Shown in pieces: positions 54,244 to 62,247 of a stretch of DNA of 64,000 nucleotides. Location of the stretch: assembly GCA_963713355.1 (NCBI GenBank), contig CAVQLK010000011.1, forward strand, positions 434,001 to 498,000, given 5' to 3'. The notes beneath the pieces are model-generated. The model did no database searches. It was not told the origin of the DNA and saw only the letters and a list, made by a program, of their open reading frames with translations. The position numbers were made by a program, and so were the translations under genes. The stretch is from FEN-1219 sp963713355. GTDB lineage: Bacteria; Pseudomonadota; Gammaproteobacteria; Steroidobacterales; Rariloculaceae. Within the stretch, counting starts at the first letter, position 1. Every line of letters begins with the position of its first letter.

Positions 54244-55078
54244 GTGCCGGCGGCGCAAGCCGCCGCAGAGGCGGAGGCTCGACGGCGGTTCGGCTGTGGA
54301 CGCTGTGCGTTGGCCTCGCGATGCTCGCGTCCTGCACGAGCACTACTCCGGTGTACGTCAACCGCCGCGAGGCTCGCGCGGCCGTGCACGTCGTGCAGCG
54401 CGGCGAGACGCTGTACAAGATCGCCTGGCAGCACCGCGTCGACCAGCAAGAGCTCGCGAATTGGAACGGCATCCGCGATCCCGACGAGCTGCGCGTCGGG
54501 CAGCGGCTGCGGCTCGTTCCGCCGCGCGGCTACGTCGCCGCCGCGCCGGCGCCGGCGGCGCGGCCGCCGCCCAGCCCGCGCGCCAGTCGTCGCCGCCGCG
54601 CGCGACGCCGCCGCGGCCTGCGACGAGCACGGCGCCGCCGTCGGCCACTCCGCCCGCCGGGTCGGCCGCGCCTCGGACGACCACGCGCGCGCCTGCGCCG
54701 GTGGCGCTGCGCTGGTCATGGCCGACGGACGGTCGAATCGTCGCGCGGTTCGGCGCCGACAACGGCATTGCGTCAGGGATCGGCATCGGCGGGCGCGAAG
54801 GCCAGCCCGTGCGCGCGGCCGCGGCGGGAACCGTCGTGTACGCCGGCGGCGGTCTCATCGGCTACGGCCAGCTCGTCATCATCAAGCACGACGAAATCTT
54901 CTTGAGCGCGTACGGCTACAACGCCGAGCTGCTCGTGACGCAAGGCCAGACCATCGCGCGCGGCGCGACAATCGCGCTGATGGGCCAAGGCCCAGGCCGC
55001 CAACCGCGGCTGCACTTCGAGGTGCGCCGCAACGGCACGCCCGTCGATCCGCTGCTGTTCGTGCAAGCGCCTCCCTAA
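54240..55078 (+). CDS. nlpD: NlpD-like lipoprotein with LysM and M23 domains (frameshifted at about 54540-54610)
   Basis: Envelope lipoprotein that in E. coli activates the amidase AmiC during division. GTG 54240 overlaps the pcm stop. A signal peptide with lipobox LASC is followed by a LysM domain (VHVVQRGETLYKIAWQHRVD, NGIRDPDELRVGQRLRLVPP). After a Pro/Ala-rich linker the M23 domain (WPTDGRIVARFGADNG, GLIGYGQLVIIKHDEIFLSA, QPRLHFEVRRNGTPVDPLLF) lies in another frame, ending at 55078. A one-base loss in the GC-rich linker explains this. The M23 part lacks the HxxxD and HxH metal pattern (GREGQP, RLHFEV), as in inactive NlpD. surE-pcm-nlpD order supports the name; rpoS does not follow. Confidence 0.88.
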
Positions 55079-55080
55079 AA

Positions 55081-55098
55081 AGGGGACGCCCCTCTTTT
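55081..55098 (+). terminator. intrinsic terminator after the nlpD-like gene
   Basis: AGGGG-ACG-CCCCT stem-loop preceded by AAAA and followed by CTTTT, starting three bases after the stop. It separates the plus-strand pyrG-nlpD run from the convergent minus-strand permease operon. Confidence 0.55.
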
Positions 55099-55102
55099 CG
55101 AA

Positions 55103-55813
55103 TCAGGGTGACGGAGCTGCTTCGGGCTGAGGACACTCGTCCAGGTAGCATGGGAGCGCCCGATACCGACCCCTGAGTCCTCTCGCAATGACGCGGTGGG
55201 AGCCTATCGCGATCAGAAATTCCACGATGGTCGCGCGGCCGCGCCTCAGGTCGTCGTGCCGCGTTGGCCCGACGTCGCCGTTGATGGCCCCCCCTACCGA
55301 TGCCAACCCGGGGAAACGGTCCGACAAACCGGTGTAGGCGGCAAGCACCGTGTCCTGCGCCGCGTACAAACTCGCGTACTCCCGTACCTGCGGGTAGTCC
55401 ATGTAGCCGAGTGCGCCGGTACGCTCGGCGCTCTCCCAACTGGCGCGCGTCAGCCGGGGCAGTACCAAGCCGAAGTCGCAGCAAGTGAAAGTGGTTGTGC
55501 CGTTCGCGACGATTTCGTCGATGGCCTGCAGCATCCCATTGAGCGTGGCTTCGACCGAGTCCAGGGAGGGCAGGGAGTTATCGAGTTGCTTGGCATTGTC
55601 GGCGACTTCGGCGGCGATCGCGGCATGCGCTTCGGCGACGAGCCTGTTCTCCCGCCGCACCTCGATCAGACTGTCGATCAGCAGCGCCATCAGGATGCCG
55701 GCGGTGATGAGGACGAACTGCATCGCGAAGTAGCTCACCCGGCGCCAGCTTTTGCGGCACGCGGGAGCTCGCGTGGCGGGCGGCGTTCCTTGTTCTGTAT
55801 TTGGAGTCGTCAT
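55103..55813 (-). CDS. single-membrane-segment protein of unknown function
   Basis: 236 residues. A cytoplasmic N-terminus (about 1-27, basic) leads into one membrane helix (SYFAMQFVLITAGILMALLI, about 27-46), then a mostly helical extracytoplasmic domain. The SLIEVRRENRLVAEAHAAIAAEV segment resembles other small DUF6090-like or periplasmic-helix proteins, but I cannot name a family. Four cysteines are present, two of them adjacent (TCCDF). It is 27 bases after the ADOP permease gene on the same strand, so it is probably the last gene of that operon. Confidence 0.6.
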   Translation of the reverse strand: MTTPNTEQGTPPATRAPACRKSWRRVSYFAMQFVLITAGILMALLIDSLIEVRRENRLVAEAHAAIAAEVADNAKQLDNSLPSLDSVEATLNGMLQAIDEIVANGTTTFTCCDFGLVLPRLTRASWESAERTGALGYMDYPQVREYASLYAAQDTVLAAYTGLSDRFPGLASVGGAINGDVGPTRHDDLRRGRATIVEFLIAIGSHRVIARGLRGRYRALPCYLDECPQPEAAPSP

Positions 55814-55840
55814 CGCGTCCTTATACGGGTTCGACTCGAT

Positions 55841-58282
55841 TCATTGGCGGAGCGCGCGCAAGGGATCGAGTCGGGCCGCGCGCTCCGCCGGAATGATGCA
55901 GGCCGCGCCGGCGACGACGAGCAGCAGCGCCGGAACGCCTACATACGTCGGAAGGTCGGCGGCGCTGACGCCATAGAGCAGGGTCGTCACGAAACGCATC
56001 AGCACGCCCGCGGCCACGAGTCCGACGGCGAGGCCGACGATCGTCGTTCCGAGCCCCTGCCGCAAGACCAACCGTACGAGATCCTGCGGGCGCGCGCCGA
56101 GCGCCGCGCGGATGCCGAGCTCGCGGGTTCGCTGTGCTACGACGTACGACAGCACTCCGAACAGCCCGACTCCCGCGACCAGCAACGCGAGCGTCGCGAA
56201 CCCGCCGAGCAGCAGCGCGTAGAGGCGCGGCAACGCGAGGTTCGTCGCCACGAGCGAATCGTCGAGCGTCATGATCGCCTCGGGAACGAGATTGGCGTCG
56301 GCCTCGCGCACGACGCTGCGAAGCGACGCCGCAACCGGCCCCGGCTCCGAGTCGGTGCGCACGAGCAGGGTGATGTTGGTGGTCAATGTCGCGAGACTGG
56401 CCGGACGCTGCTGGTGTGAGAAATAGAGCTCCGGCAACGACTCGGTGGGGCTGTCGATGTAGCGCACGTCCGCCGCGATTCCGACGACGACCGCCTGGGC
56501 CGGGGAGCCCCGCCCGCCAAAACTCGGCACGCGCGCGCCGAGCGCCTCGCCCGGGTAACGCCGCGCGAAAGTCTCGTTCGCGACAACCACAGGCAACGAC
56601 GTTGTGGTATCCGATTGCTCGAACCCGCGGCCGCTGACGATCGGCAGTCCCAGGGCCGCAAAGTAGCCGGGGCTCACGACGCGCAGCGTGGCCTGCACGA
56701 TGACTAGCTCGCCCTCGGGCGACGTCATATCGAACGAGGCGGTCGCCCCACCCGGCGTGATCGGCGACACGGACGTGAAAGCTGCGCCGCGCGTCGCGGG
56801 AACGGCGTCGAGGCGATCGAGGATTTCGTCGAGCACTGCCGTGCGCCGCTCCGGAGTGAAAGCAGTCGCCGGCATCGCCAGGTGCGCGCTGAGCACGCGC
56901 GATGGATCGAAACCGCGGTCCGCATCGAGCAGCTCCACGAAGCTGCGGCCGAGGAGGGATGCGCCGACGAGTAGCACGCAAGCGATGGCGACTTGGGCGA
57001 CCATGATGAATCGTCGCGCGCGGCCGATGGGGGAACGCGGCATCGCGCCGGCCGATGCGCCGCCGTCCTCGGCGAGCGCCGCGCGCGGATCGATGTGCCG
57101 CAAGCCGACGGCGAGGATGAGGGTGCAAGCGGCACTGGCAACGACGGCGAGCAACAGCGCGAGCGCGATGACGCCGACCCCGAGAGCGAGTTCGTCCGTT
57201 CGCGGAAACGCGGTCGGCAGCAGCGCCGGCAACGACCGGTGCAACGCCCAGGCGACAACCACGCCGATCGCACCGCCCGCGAGCCCGAGGATCAGGTTCT
57301 CGATGAGCACCTGCCGGTAGATTCGCGCGCGCCCCGCGCCGAGGGCCGCACGTAGCGCAAGCTCTCGGCTCCTCGTCATCGCGCGAGCAAGCTGCAGATT
57401 CGCGACGTTCGCGGTCGCGGCCGCGAGCAGCAGCGCGACCGCGGCGAGCAGCACGAGTAGCGGGGTCTTGACCGTTCCGGTCAGCGAGTCGACGAGCGGT
57501 GTCGCGGTGACTCCGACGGGGCCGCTGCGGCCGAACATACCCGTGCTCGTCAACTCGGGATTCGGCGCTGCGGCGCCGCGCACTGTTCCTTCGCTGTCAA
57601 CCTGTTCCAGCGACGTTCCGGGTCGCGGCAATGCGAGCGCGTTTAGCACGAGCAAGCCGTTCGGCGTGTTGGGCACGCGTAGCGGCACGAAAGCCTGTGT
57701 CCGACGGTCGGGGAACATCGTGCTCTCGGCCACGACACCGATCGCGGTGTAGGGCTGTCCGTCGAGCGACACGAGCCGGCCGACGACGTTCGGATCGGCG
57801 GCGAAGCGGCGGCGCCACAGATCTTCGCTCAGCACGACGACGCGCTCCGTTTCCTGCTCAGCCACGAAGAGCGAGCCGAGCAACGGCTGCACGCCGAGCA
57901 CGGAGAAGAGACTCGCGGTTGCCGACACGGTCGCAATGCGCTCGGGGTCGCCGTCGCCAGTCAGCGTCACGAGGCCGGGCGACCAGGGCGCGAGCCCGGG
58001 CGACCAGGCCGCGAGCCCGTCGACGGTTCGGGCGTCCTCCTGCCACGCGAGATACACGACATTGGAAAACGCACCGACCCGGGCCCTGTTGCCGCCGCGC
58101 GTCTCGGTCAAGCTCACGACACGGTCCGCGTTCGGCCAGGGCAGCGGCTTGACGAGCACGTCGTAGGTCACGCTGAACAGAGCCGCAGTGGCGCCGATGC
58201 CAAGCGCCGTCAAGCCGATCACCAGCGCGGCAAACTTGAGCTGCCGGCGCTGCAGGCGCAGCGCGTAGCGCAGGTCGTGCAA
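55841..58282 (-). CDS. ADOP-type ABC transporter permease (main part)
   Basis: MacB/FtsX-superfamily permease of the ADOP (duplicated orphan permease) type: two copies of periplasmic domain plus FtsX membrane unit on one chain, with no ATPase gene nearby. 813 residues from TTG 58282: LHDLRYALRLQRRQLKFAAL, first membrane helix, MacB periplasmic domain (about 45-240), three helices (about 275-400), a second helix plus periplasmic domain (about 430-660), three helices to the end (GIRAALGARPQDLVRLVLRQ, PAERAARLDPLRALRQ). The true N-terminus appears to be the separate fragment at 58219-58560, joined by one indel. Substrate unknown. Confidence 0.85.
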   Translation of the reverse strand: MHDLRYALRLQRRQLKFAALVIGLTALGIGATAALFSVTYDVLVKPLPWPNADRVVSLTETRGGNRARVGAFSNVVYLAWQEDARTVDGLAAWSPGLAPWSPGLVTLTGDGDPERIATVSATASLFSVLGVQPLLGSLFVAEQETERVVVLSEDLWRRRFAADPNVVGRLVSLDGQPYTAIGVVAESTMFPDRRTQAFVPLRVPNTPNGLLVLNALALPRPGTSLEQVDSEGTVRGAAAPNPELTSTGMFGRSGPVGVTATPLVDSLTGTVKTPLLVLLAAVALLLAAATANVANLQLARAMTRSRELALRAALGAGRARIYRQVLIENLILGLAGGAIGVVVAWALHRSLPALLPTAFPRTDELALGVGVIALALLLAVVASAACTLILAVGLRHIDPRAALAEDGGASAGAMPRSPIGRARRFIMVAQVAIACVLLVGASLLGRSFVELLDADRGFDPSRVLSAHLAMPATAFTPERRTAVLDEILDRLDAVPATRGAAFTSVSPITPGGATASFDMTSPEGELVIVQATLRVVSPGYFAALGLPIVSGRGFEQSDTTTSLPVVVANETFARRYPGEALGARVPSFGGRGSPAQAVVVGIAADVRYIDSPTESLPELYFSHQQRPASLATLTTNITLLVRTDSEPGPVAASLRSVVREADANLVPEAIMTLDDSLVATNLALPRLYALLLGGFATLALLVAGVGLFGVLSYVVAQRTRELGIRAALGARPQDLVRLVLRQGLGTTIVGLAVGLVAAGVLMRFVTTLLYGVSAADLPTYVGVPALLLVVAGAACIIPAERAARLDPLRALRQ
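57974..58015. repeat. two-unit 21-nt tandem repeat inside the permease gene
   Basis: Two 21-base units (57974-57994 and 57995-58015) differ at two positions and encode a repeated SPGLA(P/A)W segment in the first periplasmic domain. In-frame, so it changes length without breaking the protein. Confidence 0.6.
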
Positions 58283-58560
58283 GAGACCCTCGACCCACGA
58301 TGAGGGGGTGACCGGCGGAGGGTCGACCGCGCCACGCGGTCACGCTGGCGTCTCAGGCTCGCCGCCTCGACGCGCCACTGCTCGATGTCGTTCATCACGC
58401 GGCCCGTAGCTTCGTCGGGCGTCGCGCCGCGCGCGAGCGCGTGGTCGTAGGCAGCGACTGCGTGCTCGGCGAGCTCCGCCACGACGTCTTCGTCGGGCTG
58501 CGCGGCGCCGGTCGTGAGCGCCGCACGAATCCGAGCCGCCCAGTCGATCTCGCCGGTCAT
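58219..58560 (-). pseudogene. N-terminal segment of the ADOP permease, out of frame with the rest
   Basis: From ATG 58560 the product starts MTGEIDWAARIRAALTTGAA, EDVVAELAEHAVAAYDHALA, RGATPDEATGRVMNDIEQWR, the cytoplasmic helical prefix that precedes ADOP permeases. It loses resemblance after about residue 75. The permease frame upstream of 58282 reads VDPPPVTPSSWVEGLLHDLR and is open back to a TGA at 58340-58342, so one indel between about 58283 and 58339 would fuse both into a ~900-residue permease. Its ATG overlaps the padR stop, the expected operon coupling. Confidence 0.6.
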
Positions 58561-58907
58561 GCTTCTGCGCGCTTGACGCGCGCTACTCGATCGAGCGCAG
58601 CAATGAAGCCTTCCCAATGCGACCGTTGGCTCGCGAGTGCACGACGACCCGCGGCGGTGATTCGATAGTAGCGGCGCCGCCGCTGTCCCGCCTTCTCCAC
58701 CCAGCGGCCTTCGATGAGGGCCTTGCCTTCCAGTCGATAGAGCGTGGGATACAGCGACGCCACGTGGAAGGCGATGGCGCCGAGAGAGCGCCGCTCGATG
58801 AGCTGCGCGATCTCATAGCCGTGCCTCGCTCGCTGCTCGATCAGAGCAAGGATCAGGAGCTCGGCGCTCCCGCGCTTGAGCTCGCGCGACAGCCAATTCG
58901 TGGCCAT
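58557..58907 (-). CDS. PadR family transcriptional regulator
   Basis: 116-residue winged-helix repressor: LKRGSAELLILALIEQRARH, GYEIAQLIERRS, FHVASLYPTLYRLEGKALIE, KAGQRRRRYYRITAAGRRAL are the PadR domain signature. PadR regulators are frequently encoded immediately before ADOP permeases and probably repress them. The stop overlaps the permease ATG (ATGA). The ligand is unknown. Confidence 0.92.
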   Translation of the reverse strand: MATNWLSRELKRGSAELLILALIEQRARHGYEIAQLIERRSLGAIAFHVASLYPTLYRLEGKALIEGRWVEKAGQRRRRYYRITAAGRRALASQRSHWEGFIAALDRVARVKRAEA

Positions 58908-59004
58908 ATGTGGGCACAGCGTATATAGGCCCGGCGAACGCGGTCAAGACGGGGCGCGGTGGGGATTCTCGCCTCGCGAGAGAGACCTCTCGCGACACGC
59001 CCGA

Positions 59005-59131
59005 GGATTTCTCCCTGCGTGTGAATGACCCCTCCCGAGACCGTGTGCGCACAGGGATGTGCGCACACGAGCCGCAGGGACGCTATTCCGGCGTGTCTCG
59101 GGAGGGGTCATTCACGCGCGGGGAGAAATCC
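59005..59131 (+). repeat. nested inverted-repeat element, copy 4
   Basis: 36-nt arms 59005-59040 and 59096-59131 with two mismatches, both G-U in plus-strand RNA. The inner hairpin at 59042-59069 (GTGTGCGCACA, GGGA loop, TGTGCGCACAC) is followed by the core at 59069-59095 (GAGCCGCAGGGACG, CTATTCCGGCGTG). It lies between padR and the Mth938-like gene, both minus-strand, so its core strand is antisense to the flanking genes. Confidence 0.82.
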
Positions 59132-59149
59132 CCAAATAGAACGCAGGAC

Positions 59150-59545
59150 CTATCGGTTGAAGAGCGCGGCAACAACACGCCGCTGCTCGCCGAGTAGCAC
59201 GTTGAAGGTTCGGCAGGCGGCCGGTGTGCTCATGATCTCGAGGCCGACGGAGCGTGCTGCGGCGGCCGCCATGAGGTCGACGTCGGGCAGCAGCCGCTCG
59301 GTGCCCGTGCCGAGCACGATGATCGTGGGCTCGAGCTCGAGCGCCGGCTCGAGGTGCTCGATCGTGAGCTCGAGCGGCTCGACCGATGTCCAAGCCTCGA
59401 CGATGCGTTCGTTGCCGACGATGACGTTGCCGGCAAGCCAGCGATCGGCGACGCGCACGCGGCCCGGCTCCCAAGCGCGGATGAAATGGAGGGGGCTGTT
59501 GTCGCGACTGAGTTGCATGATCTGAACGTGGCGCCGAAGTGCCAT
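59150..59545 (-). CDS. Mth938-like domain protein (DUF498)
   Basis: Up to 131 residues from 59545; a second ATG at 59518 gives 122. SPLHFIRAWEPGRVRVADRW, VIVGNERIVEAW and LEPTIIVLGTGTERLLPDVD, plus GLEIMSTPAACRTFNVLLGE, match the Mth938/NDUFAF3 fold, a small conserved protein of uncertain role (the mitochondrial relative helps assemble complex I). It is divergent from prfB. Confidence 0.85.
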   Translation of the reverse strand: MALRRHVQIMQLSRDNSPLHFIRAWEPGRVRVADRWLAGNVIVGNERIVEAWTSVEPLELTIEHLEPALELEPTIIVLGTGTERLLPDVDLMAAAAARSVGLEIMSTPAACRTFNVLLGEQRRVVAALFNR

Positions 59546-59613
59546 GATACATGCGCGGCTTCGCCCGCTGCCCTCGTGATAATATCGGCGCCGCTGAAAC
59601 CGTGGCCCGGCTC

Positions 59614-60710
59614 ATGGAAACGAATCAAATCGCACCTGCCATCGTCGCGCTCAAAGAGCGCTCCGCAGCGTTGCGGAGGTATCTTTGACTATGACGCCAA
59701 GCGAGAGCGGCTCGAGGAAGTCAACCGCGAGCTCGAAAATCCCGCCGTCTGGTCCGACGCGGAGCGCGCGCAGAGCCTGGGCCGCGAGCGCGCCGAGCTC
59801 GAGGGCGTCGTCGCGACGCTGAACCGCGTCGAGAAATCGCTCGACGAGGCCGGCGAGCTGCACGACCTCGCGATCGAGGAACAGGACGAGGGCACCCTCA
59901 AGGACGTCGTCGATCTGGCACAAGGCGTGACCAAGGAGCTCGAGGTCCTCGAGTTCCGCCGCATGTTCGCGGGCAAGATGGACTCGCACAACGCGTTTCT
60001 CGACGTTCAGGCCGGCCAGGGCGGGACCGAAGCCCAGGATTGGGCTGCGATGCTGCTTCGCATGTACCTGAAGTGGGCCGAGCGCAAGGGCTACGCCGTC
60101 GACGTGCTCGAAGAGTCGGCCGGCGAGGTCGCCGGGATCAAGAGTGCGACGATCCACGTGCGCGGCGAGTACGCATTCGGCTGGCTGCGCACGGAAACCG
60201 GGGTGCACCGCCTCGTGCGCAAATCGCCGTTCGACTCGGGCCACCGGCGACATACGTCGTTCGCCGGCGTGTTCGTCGCGCCCGAGATCGACGACGACAT
60301 CGCGATCGAGCTGAATCCCGCAGACCTTCGCGTCGACGTGTTCCGCGCAAGCGGGGCCGGTGGGCAGCACGTCAACAAGACGGAGTCGGCGATCCGCATC
60401 ACGCACCTGCCGACGGGCATCGTCGTGCAGTGTCAGAACGAGCGCTCGCAGCATAAGAATCGTGCGACCGCGATGAACCAAATGCGCGCGAAGCTTTACG
60501 AGCTCGAAGAGCAGAAGCGCGCGCGAGCAGGCGCAGATCGTCGAGGACAACAAGGCCGACATCGGCTGGGGTAGCCAGATCCGGTCCTACGTGCTCGATC
60601 AGTCGCGTGTGAAGGACTTGCGCACGAACCTCGAGAGCGGCCGGCCGCAGAACGTGCTCGACGGCGATCTCGACGAGTTCCTACAAGAGAGCTTGAAGCA
60701 GGGCCTTTAA
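59614..60710 (+). CDS. prfB: peptide chain release factor 2 (programmed +1 frameshift; second frame change near 60520)
   Basis: Terminates translation at UGA and UAA. ATG 59614 opens a 24-codon leader ending CTT TGA (TGA at 59686-59688). A +1 shift there continues DYDAKRERLEEVNRELENPA, as in most bacterial RF2. The GGQ motif (FRASGAGGQHVNKTESAIR) and class I RF domains are intact. A second, unexpected shift in the GC repeat AAGCGCGCGCGAG at about 60515-60522 makes the frame end at 60574. The alternative frame restores IVEDNKADIGWGSQIRSYVL and DEFLQESLKQGL to TAA at 60708-60710. As the gene is essential, the second shift is probably a sequence error. Confidence 0.93.
59675..59689 (+). promoter_or_regulatory. 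RF2 programmed +1 frameshift site
   Basis: GGAGG (59675-59679) stands three bases before CTT TGA C (59683-59689), the autoregulatory slippery site of prfB: when RF2 is scarce, pausing at UGA lets the ribosome slip into the +1 frame. Internal Shine-Dalgarno, spacing and CTTTGAC match the E. coli site (AGGGGG TAT CTT TGA C). Confidence 0.93.
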
Positions 60711-60720
60711 GGCACGAGAG

Positions 60721-62205
60721 ATGGCTGACGACGGACAAGAGAATCGGTTGATTGCGGAGCGGCGCGCCAAGCTTCAGCGTTTGCGCGAGGCAGGCAACGC
60801 GTACCCGAATGATTTCCGGCGCGACTCATTGGCCGACGAGCTCGCGGCAGCGTATCGGTCGCACAGCGCAGAGTCGCTGGCCGCGCAACCGATTCCCGTT
60901 AACATCGCCGGGCGCCTCATGACGAAGCGCATCGGCGGCGGCATCAGCTTTGTGAGGCTGCAGGACCGCTCGGGCCAGATCCAGCTCATGATCAAGCGCG
61001 ATCGGCTCGGCGAAACGCTCTACGGCGAGTTCAAGAAGTGGGATCTGGGCGATGTCATTGCCGCGCGCGGCGAGGTCGTCAAGAGCAAGACGGGCGAGCT
61101 ATCGGTCGACGTCGCGGAGCTCCGCCTGCTCGCGAAGTCGTTGCGGCCGTTGCCCGAGAAGTGGCACGGCATCGCGGACGCCGAGATGAAGCTGCGTCAA
61201 CGCTACGTCGATCTCATCATGAGCGAGGAGACGCGTGAGGTGTTTCGCCGGCGCAGCGTCTTGATCCGCTTCATCCGCAGCTTCTTGGACGCGCTCGATT
61301 TCACCGAGGTCGAGACGCCGATGATGCAGCCGATACCCGGCGGCGCGACGGCGCGGCCGTTCGTGACGCATCACAACGCGCTCGATGCGACCTTGTACCT
61401 GCGGATCGCTCCCGAGCTGTATCTGAAGCGCTTGCTCGTCGGCGGTTTCGAGCGCGTCTACGAGCTGAACCGCGTGTTCCGCAACGAAGGGTTGTCGACG
61501 CGTCACAACCCCGAGTTCACGATGCTCGAGCTCTACCAAGCGTATGCGGTTCCGCGCGACCTCATGACGTTGACGGAGAACTTGATCCGCGGCGCGGCGC
61601 AGGCGCTCACGGGCAGCACCGAGATCGAATATCAAGGGCAGCGCTTCGATCTCAGCGCGAAGTTCGACGAGATCACGGTCGAGGCGGCGCTCGAGCGAGC
61701 CGTGCCCGCGCTCCAGGGCCGCGTGCGCGATCGCGCCGCGCTCGTCGAAGCTTGCAGTGCGCACGGCATGGAAGCGGCCCGCGACGCTGGAGCCGGCCGG
61801 CTCCAGTACGAGCTGTTCGAGAAGGCCGTCGAAGCCACGCTGCAGGGCCCCATGTTCGTCACGCAGTATCCCGCCGAAGTCTCGCCGCTCGCGCGCTGCA
61901 ACGACGCGGATCCATTCGTGACGGACCGCTTCGAGCTCTTCATCGGCGGGCGCGAGCTCGCGAACGGCTTCGCCGAGCTCAACGATCCCGAGGAGCAAGC
62001 AGCGCGGTTCCGCGCGCAGGTCGAAGCGAAAGACGCAGGGGACGAGGAAGCGATGTTCTTCGACGCCGACTACATCCGCGCGCTCGAGTACGGGATGCCG
62101 CCGGCGGCAGGTTTGGGTCTCGGCATCGATCGGCTCGCGATGCTGCTGACGAACTCGCCGTCGATCAGAGACGTGCTGCTGTTCCCGCAGCTGAAACCCG
62201 AATAG
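60721..62205 (+). CDS. lysS: lysyl-tRNA synthetase, class II
   Basis: Charges tRNA-Lys. 494 residues (E. coli LysS 505). OB-fold anticodon-binding domain (about 55-160; GRLMTKRIGGGISFVRLQDR). Class II motif 2 is FRNEGLSTRHNPEFTMLELY and motif 3 GLGLGIDRLAMLLTNSPSIR. RPFVTHHNALDATLYLRIAP is the lysine-binding region. It follows prfB by ten bases, the conserved prfB-lysS operon. Confidence 0.98.
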   Translation: MADDGQENRLIAERRAKLQRLREAGNAYPNDFRRDSLADELAAAYRSHSAESLAAQPIPVNIAGRLMTKRIGGGISFVRLQDRSGQIQLMIKRDRLGETLYGEFKKWDLGDVIAARGEVVKSKTGELSVDVAELRLLAKSLRPLPEKWHGIADAEMKLRQRYVDLIMSEETREVFRRRSVLIRFIRSFLDALDFTEVETPMMQPIPGGATARPFVTHHNALDATLYLRIAPELYLKRLLVGGFERVYELNRVFRNEGLSTRHNPEFTMLELYQAYAVPRDLMTLTENLIRGAAQALTGSTEIEYQGQRFDLSAKFDEITVEAALERAVPALQGRVRDRAALVEACSAHGMEAARDAGAGRLQYELFEKAVEATLQGPMFVTQYPAEVSPLARCNDADPFVTDRFELFIGGRELANGFAELNDPEEQAARFRAQVEAKDAGDEEAMFFDADYIRALEYGMPPAAGLGLGIDRLAMLLTNSPSIRDVLLFPQLKPE

Positions 62206-62247
62206 GGGACAGATCTATTTTCTTCCGAAATAGATCCGTCCCCTTTT
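62204..62247. terminator. bidirectional terminator between lysS and ygfZ
   Basis: 17-bp stem with one mismatch (62204-62220 with 62228-62244, loop TCTTCCG) followed by TTT, and preceded by AAT on the opposite strand. The stop codons of lysS (62203-62205) and ygfZ (62246-62248) lie at its two edges. The GGGGACAGATCTATTT arm resembles a dispersed palindrome seen in many genomes, so it may be a captured repeat reused as a terminator. Confidence 0.75.

Noticed and set aside
55021..55098. tRNA-like segment near TTCGAATC at about 55097
   Set aside because: The T-loop-like bases are isolated; no acceptor or anticodon stem can be formed around them.
57974..58015. Phase-variation repeat in the permease gene
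   Set aside because: Units are 21 bases and in-frame, only two copies, so gain or loss would not switch the gene off.
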